In this document: positions 26,676-35,007 of the stretch, piece after piece
Numbering within the stretch: position 1 is the stretch's first letter
How the letters are laid out: each line of letters starts with the position of its first letter
Assembly: GCA_017543265.1 (NCBI GenBank)
Contig: JAFYGI010000060.1
Location: 47,302 to 111,301 of the forward strand
DNA length: 64,000 nt
From: Bacillota bacterium
Lineage (GTDB): Bacteria > Bacillota > Clostridia > Lachnospirales > CAG-274
Direction: 5' to 3'
Program-made: the position numbers and the translations under genes
Notes under the pieces: generated by a model
Seen by the model: the letters and a program-made list of their open reading frames with translations, nothing else
Told to the model about the DNA's origin: nothing
Databases searched by the model: none

Positions 26676-26687
26676 GGGGGCGGGGAT

Positions 26688-27683
26688 ATGGATATTTTTG
26701 TTGTAAACAGACAGCCCATACCCGCCGTATACAACGTCAAGCAGTATTCCGATGCGGCCTATAGCTTTGTGTTTCATGTGCCGCTTTCGGAACTGCCGAA
26801 CGGAAATGTTGTATCTGCGGCGGTAAAGACAAGCCGCTTTACAAAGGTATTGGACATAGAAACGGCGGACGATATGCTTGTTATGGCGTGGAGCCCCGAT
26901 ATCACACAGACGTCTGCGGCGGGGAAGTTTGATATTCAGCTTGAGATAACGGGCAGCGGCTTTGTATGGCAAAGCTACAAGGCGGCGTATATCGTAAGCT
27001 CAAGCCTTATTTACGATCCCATTGTGTACGAGCTGACCGACGGCGCACTTTCGGAAGCGCTTGAGACCAATGTTTCCGCTTATGTTCTTTTCCCTGATCT
27101 TGTTTTAAGCGAAACGGGATATGAGTGGAAGGAGGGGCACAACGTAAAGACATTTTACGAAACGGCGGCAAAGACGAACAGAATATATTTCAAAATAGAA
27201 AAAGACGAGATAAAGATATATTCAAAGGCGCTTGAAAGTCCCGTGGATATAACCGATATAGCGCAGGCACAGACAGAGCTTTTAAGTGTAAATTCAAAGC
27301 AGCTTTATTTTGTGTCGCTGGACGATTTTTCGGCGGGCCTTACCACCGTCAGCCCAAGAATGCGCAATAAAGCAATGAGCGAATATACGGAGGATATGTA
27401 CAAGTGCCGCTGTCTTAAAGCTGTGGGCAGCGAGGTCTTGCTGATGAGGATAAGCGCCGCCGTAACTGCTGCGGGCAAGAGCGTGAGCATGGTTTACCCC
27501 GCAGGCGGGAACAGCGAATACGGCACGGTCATTCGTGACGACGGAGAGAGCGTAAAGGTATACAAAAAATATAACGGCAATGAGTATGAGGACATAATAT
27601 TCAAGGTATACGACAGCGAGGCTGCGGCCGATGCCGATGCGCAGAATATGCCCGAGGGCAGCGTGGGAATAATAAAGAGGTGA
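26688..27683 (+). CDS. Baseplate upper / fibre-associated protein
   Basis: A 331-aa beta-rich structural protein. Residues 1-120 resemble the BppU-type N-terminal domain found in clostridial and lactococcal phage baseplates (ASVVKTS-like strand pattern, LVMAWSPDITQTSAAGKFDI, FVWQSYKAAYIVSSSLIYDP). The rest is less recognisable and ends in a helical, Asp/Ala-rich tail. It probably carries the following receptor-binding proteins. GGGGCGGGG is a weak ribosome site; the ATG is the only plausible start. Confidence 0.6.
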   Translation: MDIFVVNRQPIPAVYNVKQYSDAAYSFVFHVPLSELPNGNVVSAAVKTSRFTKVLDIETADDMLVMAWSPDITQTSAAGKFDIQLEITGSGFVWQSYKAAYIVSSSLIYDPIVYELTDGALSEALETNVSAYVLFPDLVLSETGYEWKEGHNVKTFYETAAKTNRIYFKIEKDEIKIYSKALESPVDITDIAQAQTELLSVNSKQLYFVSLDDFSAGLTTVSPRMRNKAMSEYTEDMYKCRCLKAVGSEVLLMRISAAVTAAGKSVSMVYPAGGNSEYGTVIRDDGESVKVYKKYNGNEYEDIIFKVYDSEAAADADAQNMPEGSVGIIKR

Positions 27684-27687
27684 GTAA

Positions 27688-28542
27688 ATGATAGAAATAA
27701 GGACGATAAACGAGCTTGTTGCATTATCACAGGGCAGCAGCAGAGGCACATCAAGTGACTATCTTGACATACAGCTTATGAATGACGTTGACTTTGCGGA
27801 CTACAGCGAGCCGACATACAACTGGCCGGGATTTACCGGACAATGGTACGCGAATTTTAACGGAAACGGACATAAGATAGATAATATTGCGTACACGGGG
27901 ACTTCGATATGGGGTTTTTTTGAAAACATTGACGGGTCTGTCCGAAATCTTAAATTAACAAATATGAACGTAACCTCTTCCGCAAATGTAATGGGTATTG
28001 CCGCAAACTGCGGTGCCTGCATAATACAAAATTGCCGGATAACGGGATTTTTGACATCGCTTAACAATTACGCCATAGTCTTTGCCGCCCATGACAGGGA
28101 CGGTCACTTTGAGGTCAGGGAGTGCAGCTTTTCGGGTACAGCTCGCGGCTCGGCCTATACGTGCGCCTGTACGGGAGGCAAACAAAACGCATGGGCGATA
28201 AATAACATAATAACAGGAACATTTGACGCATTCGGGTCAAACGGCGAGGCGTATCTTATGTGCATGACAAACTGCAATGCCGTTAATTGTGAGTTTAACG
28301 GGGTTGTAAAAGCGGGCAGGTCGGCAAATTTCCATTATAATTGGAACAGCTCAATATATAACTGCATTTTCATACCGCAGGCGGGGTCAAGAACAACAAA
28401 TACGGGCGGCGGGACGGTCGTAAATTGCTATTACGACAGCGACAAGGCCACGGCCGCGGGGATAACCTGTAATGCTACAGCAGCCACGACCGCAGAACTG
28501 AAAAGCGGCGAATGGGGCAGGGCTCACGGGCTTCCCTCGTAA
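27688..28542 (+). CDS. GLUG-like beta-helix receptor-binding protein
   Basis: A 284-aa protein of short beta turns. It resembles GLUG/beta-helix repeats: QLMNDVDFADYSEP, YANFNGNGHKIDNIAYTG, IWGFFENIDGSVRNLKLTNM, then IIQNCRITG and VRECSFSG rungs. These are common in phage spikes and surface carbohydrate-binding proteins. A single-start ATG lies 4 bp after the upstream stop. It is likely a host-range determinant and thus the least conserved part of the cassette. Confidence 0.7.
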   Translation: MIEIRTINELVALSQGSSRGTSSDYLDIQLMNDVDFADYSEPTYNWPGFTGQWYANFNGNGHKIDNIAYTGTSIWGFFENIDGSVRNLKLTNMNVTSSANVMGIAANCGACIIQNCRITGFLTSLNNYAIVFAAHDRDGHFEVRECSFSGTARGSAYTCACTGGKQNAWAINNIITGTFDAFGSNGEAYLMCMTNCNAVNCEFNGVVKAGRSANFHYNWNSSIYNCIFIPQAGSRTTNTGGGTVVNCYYDSDKATAAGITCNATAATTAELKSGEWGRAHGLPS

Positions 28543-28554
28543 GGCGGTGACGGT

Positions 28555-29259
28555 ATGATAAGTAAAAGAATTGAGATAAACCGAAGCTGCAACAGCGTAA
28601 ATTATCCAACAATGACGGTTGTTGCAACGTCGGCGATAAAGGTCACGAGTATCGGAGTAAATGTGCAGTCCACAAGGTCGCAAACGGAGCTTGATAACGG
28701 AGCCGTAAGCACCATTGAGATAATTGTGCAGTTTAACGGGCAGAACATCAGCTCCGGGGCAATGCAAATGACAACAGCGGATAGACATGACGAGTTTTTT
28801 ACTCTGCCAAACGGCGGACTTGTTGTGGAGGTTGGACAGACATTCAATGTTGTGTGTCCGTATGCGTATTGTCATGCGTATGCGCAAAATGCGGTGGTTG
28901 CCGAGTCGGGCATAATAATTAACGGCAGCGCCTACAACATGATATTGAACTATCAATATGAGCCTGCCTTTATTTATGATGCGACAAATGACGGATACCC
29001 TCACTTTTCAGCAGAAGATATTTTTAATTTTACGGAGCTTGCAAAGGACAGCGCGGGCTATCCAAAAAACCACGGTGCATGGAAGTATGATGACAATAAC
29101 GACGGTTATCCGTGGATAGTCGGGTTTGAAAAAGTGCAAAGCGGCGATATTATAAAGCTTTTGCAAAACGGTCAATGGAATGCTGCGGCGGGCTGTGTGG
29201 TGTTTGAAAACGGCGCTGCGGCGGAATGTATGTTAAAAGTTAAAAGGGGTGATATTTAA
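28555..29259 (+). CDS. Unidentified fibre-region protein with NDGYP repeats
   Basis: A 234-aa protein of unknown family at the end of the fibre module. Two degenerate repeats near the C-terminus read ATNDGYPHF and NNDGYPWI, with AGYPKNHG between them. This resembles the dxNxDGYP motifs of clostridial surface and phage tip proteins. No signal peptide or TM segment. Probably another distal tail component. Confidence 0.6.
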   Translation: MISKRIEINRSCNSVNYPTMTVVATSAIKVTSIGVNVQSTRSQTELDNGAVSTIEIIVQFNGQNISSGAMQMTTADRHDEFFTLPNGGLVVEVGQTFNVVCPYAYCHAYAQNAVVAESGIIINGSAYNMILNYQYEPAFIYDATNDGYPHFSAEDIFNFTELAKDSAGYPKNHGAWKYDDNNDGYPWIVGFEKVQSGDIIKLLQNGQWNAAAGCVVFENGAAAECMLKVKRGDI

Positions 29260-29260
29260 A

Positions 29261-29710
29261 ATGAGAGTAGGTTTATGTACGGGCATAGGAATAGCGGGAA
29301 GCATTGCCGTCAGGCTGTTCGGCGGCTGGGACAGCGCGCTTTCCACGCTTATAATTTTTATGGCGATAGACTATATAACGGGGCTTGTGGTCGCAGGTGT
29401 GTTCCATAAATCAAAGAAAAGCGACAACGGCGCACTTGAAAGCAATGCGGGACTTAAAGGCCTTTGCAAAAAGGGCGTAATGCTGTTGGTGGTGCTGGTG
29501 GCGTACAGGCTTGACCTTGTAACGGGGCTCGGTTTTATACGGAACACGGCGGTAATAGCCTTTATCGCAAACGAGGCCATAAGCATAACGGAAAATGCGG
29601 GACTGATGGGCGTACCGCTGCCGAGCGTTATCAAAAGAGCGATCGACATACTCACGGAAAGGGGTGAAAAAAATGACGAAAATAACAAGGATGTTTTTGA
29701 CACCCAATAA
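29261..29710 (+). CDS. Phage holin (TcdE / phage_holin_4 family)
   Basis: A 149-aa membrane protein that forms the pore releasing the endolysin. About three hydrophobic helices are visible: STLIIFMAIDYITGLVVAGV, then GVMLLVVLVAYRLDL, then NTAVIAFIANEAISI. The FMAIDYITGLVVAGV segment and the KKSDNGALESNAGLKGLCKK loop are family signatures. The ATG 29,261 follows AAAAGGGG; a GTG at 29,249 lies within that site. It overlaps the amidase gene. Confidence 0.92.
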   Translation: MRVGLCTGIGIAGSIAVRLFGGWDSALSTLIIFMAIDYITGLVVAGVFHKSKKSDNGALESNAGLKGLCKKGVMLLVVLVAYRLDLVTGLGFIRNTAVIAFIANEAISITENAGLMGVPLPSVIKRAIDILTERGEKNDENNKDVFDTQ

Positions 29711-30401
29711 GTATTCACGGCCGCAGATACCGCTTAAAAAAGTGAAAAAAATAGCGGTGCATTATGTGGGCAATGCGGGCAGTACGGCAAAGGGAAACAG
29801 GGATTATTTTGAAAGCCTTAAAAACGGCAGGGGCGTATATGCCTCCTCGCATTACATAATCGGGCTTGAGGGTGAAATTATCCAATGTATACCCGAAAAC
29901 GAGGTAAGCTATGACACAAACGAGGCAAACAGCTACAGCATCAGCATTGAAAATTGTCATCCTTTGGCAGACGGAAAGTTTGACCAAAAGACACTCGAAA
30001 GCCTTAAAGAGCTTTGTGCCGATATATGTATCCGTTACGGCCTTGACCCGACAAAGGACATAATAAGGCATTATGACGTATCGGGTAAGCGGTGCCCGCT
30101 TTGGTGGGTCATACACCCGCAGGAGTTTGTAAAGTTCAAGAAAAGTGTAAAAGATATGCTGAAAGGGGGCGAAAATATGGAAGCGATAAAAAAGCTGGAA
30201 GAGGAAGTACAAAGTTTAAAAAAGAGCAGGGAAAAGGTCTACAACAATATAGATGATATACCCGACTGGGGCAGAGATACGGTAAACAGGCTTATGACAA
30301 AGGGCTGCCTGAAAGGTACGGATAAGGGACTTGATATCAGCGAAACAATGCTGCGTATTTTGGTCATTAACGATCGAGCAGGGGTATATGATATTTTTTA
30401 A
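29673..30401 (+). CDS. Phage endolysin: N-acetylmuramoyl-L-alanine amidase
   Basis: Cell-wall lytic amidase_2/PGRP-type enzyme (242 aa). Zinc ligands are seen in AVHYVGNAG and in RHYDVSGKRCPLW, with His and Cys. The middle (YASSHYIIGLEGEIIQCIPE, SISIENCH) is the usual fold. After about residue 165 a short helix leads to a C-terminal domain, IPDWGRDTVNRLMTKGCLKG and SETMLRILVINDRAG, common in clostridial phage endolysins and likely wall-binding. ATG 29,673 lies 8 nt after GGAAAGGGG. Confidence 0.93.
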   Translation: MTKITRMFLTPNKYSRPQIPLKKVKKIAVHYVGNAGSTAKGNRDYFESLKNGRGVYASSHYIIGLEGEIIQCIPENEVSYDTNEANSYSISIENCHPLADGKFDQKTLESLKELCADICIRYGLDPTKDIIRHYDVSGKRCPLWWVIHPQEFVKFKKSVKDMLKGGENMEAIKKLEEEVQSLKKSREKVYNNIDDIPDWGRDTVNRLMTKGCLKGTDKGLDISETMLRILVINDRAGVYDIF

Positions 30402-30427
30402 AAATAGCCTGTAGGTCCGGATCATGA

Positions 30428-30459
30428 GTATTCCGCAGAAATTATTTTCTGCGGAATAC
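30428..30459. terminator. Long perfect hairpin at the right end of the phage cassette
   Basis: GTATTCCGCAGAAA pairs with TTTCTGCGGAATAC over 14 bp around TTAT. No T-run follows on the plus strand. It may act as a weak terminator, an RNA end protector, or the right boundary of the element. Confidence 0.5.
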
Positions 30460-30500
30460 GAATATTATTGGCAATGGGCATACAAAATATAAATTTTTTA

Positions 30501-30529
30501 TTGCAAACATCTCCGATATGTTATAAAAT
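30501..30529 (+). promoter_or_regulatory. Promoter of proA
   Basis: TTGCAA (30,501-30,506), 17 bp, TAAAAT (30,524-30,529). The region is AT-rich. Confidence 0.6.
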
Positions 30530-30565
30530 ATTATATATATTTGATTTTGTAAAAGGAGAAATACC

Positions 30566-31840
30566 ATGGCGATAAAAGATGAAGTTAAAAAAATGGGCAT
30601 GGCGGCACCGTTTTTTGCGGCAACGACCAACGAGCAAAGAAATGCGGCATTAAAGGCGGCGGCGCAGGCGTTAAAGGATAACGCGGACAAGATATTTGCG
30701 GCAAACAAGACGGATATGGAAAATGCGCAGAAAAACAACATATCTGCGGCCGTTATGAAAAGACTTAAATTTGACGAGGGCAAGCTTAACGATGTGACTG
30801 CGGGTATAGAGCAGCTCGTATCTTTGCCCGACCCGATAGGCAGGGTCACGCTGGCGCGTGAGCTGGACGAGGGTCTTGTGCTGAAAAGGGTGACTTGTCC
30901 CATAGGCGTTATCGGCGTTATTTTTGAGGCACGTCCCGATGCGCTGGTGCAGATCTCATCGCTTTGCATAAAAAGCGGAAACTGCGCTGTTTTAAAGGGC
31001 GGCAAGGAAACGGCAAACACCAATAAGGTTTTGTTTGACATAATTTATGCTGCGGCTATTTCGTCGGGACTGCCGGAGGGCATACTTTTGCAGGCAAGCA
31101 CACACAGCGATATTGACGAGCTTTTGCTTTGCCATGACGAGGTGGACCTGCTAATCCCGCGCGGCTCAAATGCGTTTGTAAAATACATAATGGATAATAC
31201 AAAAATACCCGTTATGGGACATGCTGACGGTATCTGCCATATATACGTTGACAAGGAATATGACATGGAAACGGCGCTTTCGGTGATAATAGATGCCAAA
31301 ACGCAGTATACGGCGGCCTGCAATGCGGTGGAAACGCTGCTGGTGCATAAGGCGGCGGCAAAGGAGTTTTTGCCTGCGCTTAAAGCGGCTGCGGACAAGG
31401 CGGGCATAGAACTGCGCGGCACAGCCGAGGCAGGTGAGATAATAGACCTTAAGGTCATAGACGAGAGCGAGTTTAAGGAATATCTGGAGCTGATAATGTC
31501 GGTCAAGACGGTGAACGACATTGACGAGGCCATTGCGCATATAAACAAATACGGTTCGCATCACACGGACAGCATTATTACGACCGATGATGCGGCGGCA
31601 GAGCGTTTTATGCAGATAGTGGACTCTGCGGGCGTGTACAGAAACTGCTCTACACGCTTTGCGGACGGTTTCAGATACGGTTTTGGCGCAGAGGTCGGCA
31701 TAAGCACAAGCAAGATACACGCACGCGGACCCGTCGGCCTGGAGGGACTTGTGACATATAAGTACAAGCTGACCGGTAACGGACATATCGTGGGCGATTA
31801 CGCATCCAAAAAGAAAAGTTTCCATTTTAAAGATCTGTAA
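30566..31840 (+). CDS. proA: Glutamate-5-semialdehyde dehydrogenase (gamma-glutamyl phosphate reductase)
   Basis: Second enzyme of proline synthesis: NADPH-dependent reduction of gamma-glutamyl phosphate to glutamate semialdehyde (424 aa, usual length). Family signs include VTCPIGVIGVIFEARPDALV, CIKSGNCAVLKGGKE, and the catalytic Cys region TQYTAACNAVETLLVH. The C-terminus GFGAEVGISTSKIHARGPVG is diagnostic. AAAGGAGAAATACC provides the ribosome site. proB and proC are not adjacent, which is common in Clostridia. The gene follows the phage cassette and has its own terminator. Confidence 0.96.
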   Translation: MAIKDEVKKMGMAAPFFAATTNEQRNAALKAAAQALKDNADKIFAANKTDMENAQKNNISAAVMKRLKFDEGKLNDVTAGIEQLVSLPDPIGRVTLARELDEGLVLKRVTCPIGVIGVIFEARPDALVQISSLCIKSGNCAVLKGGKETANTNKVLFDIIYAAAISSGLPEGILLQASTHSDIDELLLCHDEVDLLIPRGSNAFVKYIMDNTKIPVMGHADGICHIYVDKEYDMETALSVIIDAKTQYTAACNAVETLLVHKAAAKEFLPALKAAADKAGIELRGTAEAGEIIDLKVIDESEFKEYLELIMSVKTVNDIDEAIAHINKYGSHHTDSIITTDDAAAERFMQIVDSAGVYRNCSTRFADGFRYGFGAEVGISTSKIHARGPVGLEGLVTYKYKLTGNGHIVGDYASKKKSFHFKDL

Positions 31841-31848
31841 AAAATTAA

Positions 31849-31879
31849 GGCGGCCTATCCGAGTGTAGGCCGCCTTTTT
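31849..31879. terminator. Bidirectional terminator between proA and the FMN reductase gene
   Basis: GGCGGCCTA / TAGGCCGCC (9-bp perfect stem, 8-nt loop) is followed by TTTTT on the plus strand and by a T-rich run on the minus strand. It serves both convergent genes. Confidence 0.9.
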
Positions 31880-31880
31880 G

Positions 31881-32462
31881 TTATCTTATAAAGTTTGTTT
31901 TTGTTTTGGGAGTAGGTGCGGGCTGCGCTATACCTGCGGCCTTGCCTGCCTCGATGCTCTTTAAGAGCCATGCCATATTACGGCCGAGGGTCTGCATTAT
32001 CTGTACGCCCTCATCGTCTTTAAGTACCTCGTCGGGGGTATTGCCGTGTACCATGTTCCAGTAGTTTGAAGAAACAACGGGCATTTCGTTGATGGTGAAA
32101 TATTTGTTGAGCACGTCTATAGATGCCGTTGTGCCTGCACGTCTTGCCGATGAAACAGCGGCGGCGGGTTTAAGGCGCAGGTCACTTCCTGCGGCGGAAA
32201 ACAGCCTGTCAAGGAATATTTGGACCTCGCCCGAGGGTGAAGCATAGTAAACGGGGGAGCCGACAACAATGCCGTCGCATTGCTTGACAAGCTCGTGCGC
32301 CTGCTTAACAAGTGCGTCTATATCGCCTGTCACAGCCTTTGCGCCGACAAACAGTATCTCCGTGTCAATGCCGTTTTCGTTAAGTGTTTTTGCAATTATG
32401 TCAAGTGCGGTGTAGGTGCAGCCGTTTTCGCGGCGGCTGCCGTTTATAAGTAATACTTTCAT
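31881..32462 (-). CDS. Flavodoxin-fold NAD(P)H-dependent FMN reductase
   Basis: Flavin reductase / iron-sulfur flavoprotein-like oxidoreductase (193 aa). The N-terminus MKVLLINGSRRENGCTYTAL is the phosphate-binding flavodoxin loop. GIVVGSPVYYASPSGEVQIF holds the SPVYY motif for the FMN ring and RLFSAAGS follows. Cysteine ligands for an Fe-S cluster are not visible, so it is probably a simple FMN reductase. It ends with KTKTNFIR, typical of the family. It has its own promoter with an inverted repeat and may respond to redox state. Confidence 0.9.
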   Translation of the reverse strand: MKVLLINGSRRENGCTYTALDIIAKTLNENGIDTEILFVGAKAVTGDIDALVKQAHELVKQCDGIVVGSPVYYASPSGEVQIFLDRLFSAAGSDLRLKPAAAVSSARRAGTTASIDVLNKYFTINEMPVVSSNYWNMVHGNTPDEVLKDDEGVQIMQTLGRNMAWLLKSIEAGKAAGIAQPAPTPKTKTNFIR

Positions 32463-32488
32463 TTATATACCTCCGGTAAGTTTTTTTT

Positions 32489-32517
32489 ATAATATCATAA
32501 AAACTTTATTCTGTCAA
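32489..32517 (-). promoter_or_regulatory. Promoter of the FMN reductase gene
   Basis: On the minus strand: TTGACA (32,517-32,512), 17 bp, TATTAT (32,494-32,489). Confidence 0.8.
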
Positions 32518-32534
32518 AAATATTTTTATGATAT
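32492..32534. promoter_or_regulatory. 12-bp inverted repeat around the -35 box
   Basis: ATATCATAAAAA (32,492-32,503) and TTTTTATGATAT (32,523-32,534) are a perfect inverted repeat. It flanks the -35 box, so it could bind a dimeric regulator. AT-rich sequence raises the chance of coincidence. Confidence 0.4.
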
Positions 32535-32601
32535 ATTTTCAGAAACGCAATTTTGCTGTAAAAAGGGAAAATAGAGCTGTTTGCGGTATATAGCTGATTT
32601 A

Positions 32602-35007
32602 TTACAGCTTTATCAGTATCTTTAATTTATCCCCGAGCTTACATTCCTTTAAGATCTTCTCCAATGCGTTATGCAGGGAAATAAACACATTTTCACACTC
32701 CGTTTTTTCGGGCATATCGGGGGCGTAGAGTATCTGCTGCACGGTGTCGGTTATAACATCGGGCGTGCGGATATACGGCGAAAGCGCCGCGCCGACCGCG
32801 TTGTGCGAGGTGTTTTCAAGCTTGCCCAGATATGTCAGTATATCAATGATATAGCTGTAGAGTGCAATGACCGAGTCCTCGTTTTTGGGTGCAAACTTTT
32901 TAAGACGTTTGATATGCCTGTATGCGACCAAGGCGGCGGCATAAGCAAGCAAAAGCAAAAATGCACCGAAAAGGGCGGCGGTCAGATAGCCCATGACCTC
33001 TGCGGCCTTTTGCCGCCAGTCATCGAGTATTTCCGCGGACTGCTCTTTTTTCTCTTCGGTAGATGAAAGGAAAAGCGTCATTACCTGGTCGGAAACATCG
33101 GGGTCGTTGTCCTTTTCCTCCATTTTTTCAAGCTCTTCATAATTTATGGGAGTAAGCTCCGCAGGCACCCAGCCGTAGCCGTCCTTGTATATCTCCACCC
33201 ATGCGTGTGCGGAATGATCCTTTACCTGTACGGTGACGGGTACGGGTGTAAGCGCATCCGCGCCGCTGTACCAATCGGTCGGGTTTTCACTTGTTTCCAT
33301 GGTCTGATCCTGACGCGCCATTACATAGTCAAGCGCGTAGCCCTCGGCATATCGCGCGGGTATACCGAGCGTGCGGTAAATAAGCGTTCCTGCCGAGGCA
33401 AAATGTGCGCATACGCCCTCTTTATGCTCAAACAAAAAGTAATTTACAAAGTCCGTTTTCCACGGCACAAGGCCGGGAGAAAGCGTGTATTTGAAATCCT
33501 GTGCAAAGTAGTCCGCCAGCTTTTGCGTCAGCTCGGGGTCGTCGGCCTTAAAGCCTTTTTCCGCACAAAGCTTTTCAATAGGCTCGCGGTTTTCGTCGGG
33601 CACATAAAGAAAGTTTTCGTACACATATTTTTTATATTCGGCATCGTCCGTGACAATATCGGGCTGACGGCAGTATTCAACGGTGTATTCCGCATTTTCG
33701 GGAAGTTCCATAAGAATATTGTTGTCGTCTGCGTATTTTATGTCGCTGTTGCTGTCAAGATCCGTGTAGTACGGCAGATACGGCTTGTCCGATATAAGGC
33801 CGAGATTTTTTATGCGCATTTTTTCAAACGGCAGTCCCTTTTGTCTTGCGGCCTGTGCCGTAAGGTTGGTAAGCTGTTTGTTGTTAAGACCCTCTTTTGT
33901 TGTCCAGCTGTTATTGCTGTAGTCTGTGCCGATAAATGTCCTTAAATACTCCCTGTCGGCAGTGGTGGGGACGTAGGTTATCTCCAGATCGGGCTTGTGG
34001 TCAAGCTTTACGGAGGAATACTGTCCAAGCTGTCCGCTGCTTACGCTGCCGCGTATTTCGTAATTTTTAAACTTTGAAAACATTATTATCATAGTGTCTT
34101 TAAGCATAAAATCCGAAAAGCTTTTTAATTTTGATGTGGGCACGCGGCTGTCGAATACCTCGGGCGTAACGACCCTGCCGAGTATGCCGCCCAGAAGCAG
34201 CATGATAACACAAATAAGGCAAAACAGCTGTGCAATGGCCTTGCCGTGTATCTGCCTGCGGTATATCTGACGGTCGGGGTATTGGGTTATTTTGTTTTGA
34301 TCCTTTTGACGGAAGCTGAAATCCGCCTTGCCGTTAAATTTAAGGCAGGCCGCTATAAGCCAGCCCGTGCCCAGCATAAATACGGACATAAGGTCGGGGG
34401 TGCCGTCAAAATAAAGTGCGGGCGCTATAGCCAAAAAGGTGACTATGGTCGCAAGGATAAGGTTTATAAAGCGGCCGCAGCATTCCCACATAAGTATAAG
34501 GAAAAACAAGCCCATTACTATCACAAATGCGGGTACGGTAAGACTTCTGTCGGGGACATACTCCGTAAAGCCGTCCGAGTAGGGAAGGGCAAATTTCAGC
34601 CGCATAAGCTCGTAGGAGGTGTTTATTATGGCCTTGATGCCGCTTTTCATCAGGTCAAGGTGGTTAAGGTAAAATACTATCAGCTGCCATATCCCAAGTG
34701 CGTAGCCCAAAAGCCGCAGCGTGCCGTTAAGCTGCAAAAGCATTATTATAAAGTTTGCCGCTATTATGGTGCCGAATACCAGCTGGCGGTCGTAAACGAT
34801 ATTAAACGCCGACAGAAAGCCGTCTATGGAGCCGAGCGTCAAAAACAGCACCATGACCGCGCGGATGAAAAGATTAAGCAGTCTGCAATTGTCCTTTTTA
34901 GTGAAGCTTTCGTCCATTATAAGGCCTGTGGTCTGTGAAAGCTCCCTTTTGTATTTAAGACGGGCCTTTTCCGAAACAAGGACCGCAAGTGTCCTGAAAA
35001 TTTTCAT
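32602..35007 (-). CDS. TgpA-like membrane transglutaminase-core protein
   Basis: Polytopic protein of 801 aa. About six N-terminal TM helices lie before residue 285, followed by a large outside domain, one TM helix at about 670-695, and a cytosolic C-terminus. The transglutaminase/protease core is visible near residue 530 (GVCAHFASAGTLIYRTLGIP, Cys) and near 597 (DHSAHAWVEIYKDGYGWVP, His), so the Cys and His of the triad are present. It forms a conserved trio with MoxR ATPase and DUF58 genes, as here. The biochemical substrate is not known; wall-protein crosslinking or peptidase activity is inferred. The start overlaps the DUF58 stop (ATGA). Confidence 0.9.
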   Translation of the reverse strand: MKIFRTLAVLVSEKARLKYKRELSQTTGLIMDESFTKKDNCRLLNLFIRAVMVLFLTLGSIDGFLSAFNIVYDRQLVFGTIIAANFIIMLLQLNGTLRLLGYALGIWQLIVFYLNHLDLMKSGIKAIINTSYELMRLKFALPYSDGFTEYVPDRSLTVPAFVIVMGLFFLILMWECCGRFINLILATIVTFLAIAPALYFDGTPDLMSVFMLGTGWLIAACLKFNGKADFSFRQKDQNKITQYPDRQIYRRQIHGKAIAQLFCLICVIMLLLGGILGRVVTPEVFDSRVPTSKLKSFSDFMLKDTMIIMFSKFKNYEIRGSVSSGQLGQYSSVKLDHKPDLEITYVPTTADREYLRTFIGTDYSNNSWTTKEGLNNKQLTNLTAQAARQKGLPFEKMRIKNLGLISDKPYLPYYTDLDSNSDIKYADDNNILMELPENAEYTVEYCRQPDIVTDDAEYKKYVYENFLYVPDENREPIEKLCAEKGFKADDPELTQKLADYFAQDFKYTLSPGLVPWKTDFVNYFLFEHKEGVCAHFASAGTLIYRTLGIPARYAEGYALDYVMARQDQTMETSENPTDWYSGADALTPVPVTVQVKDHSAHAWVEIYKDGYGWVPAELTPINYEELEKMEEKDNDPDVSDQVMTLFLSSTEEKKEQSAEILDDWRQKAAEVMGYLTAALFGAFLLLLAYAAALVAYRHIKRLKKFAPKNEDSVIALYSYIIDILTYLGKLENTSHNAVGAALSPYIRTPDVITDTVQQILYAPDMPEKTECENVFISLHNALEKILKECKLGDKLKILIKL

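Larger units (their letters stand above)
11389..30401 (+). mobile_element. PBSX/skin-like contractile-tail phage cassette, late genes only
   Basis: Nineteen kilobases of co-directional, tightly packed genes in PBSX order: terminase, portal, scaffold, capsid, connectors, YqzN-like, sheath, tube, chaperone, short tape measure, LysM hub, hub-hydrolase, DUF2577, DUF2634, baseplate J, DUF2313, fibres, holin, amidase. There is no integrase, repressor, replication gene, obvious head protease or attachment-site repeat. Host-type genes lie directly on both sides. This fits a defective or domesticated prophage, such as a PBSX-like killing particle or a gene-transfer-agent-like element. Confidence 0.88.
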
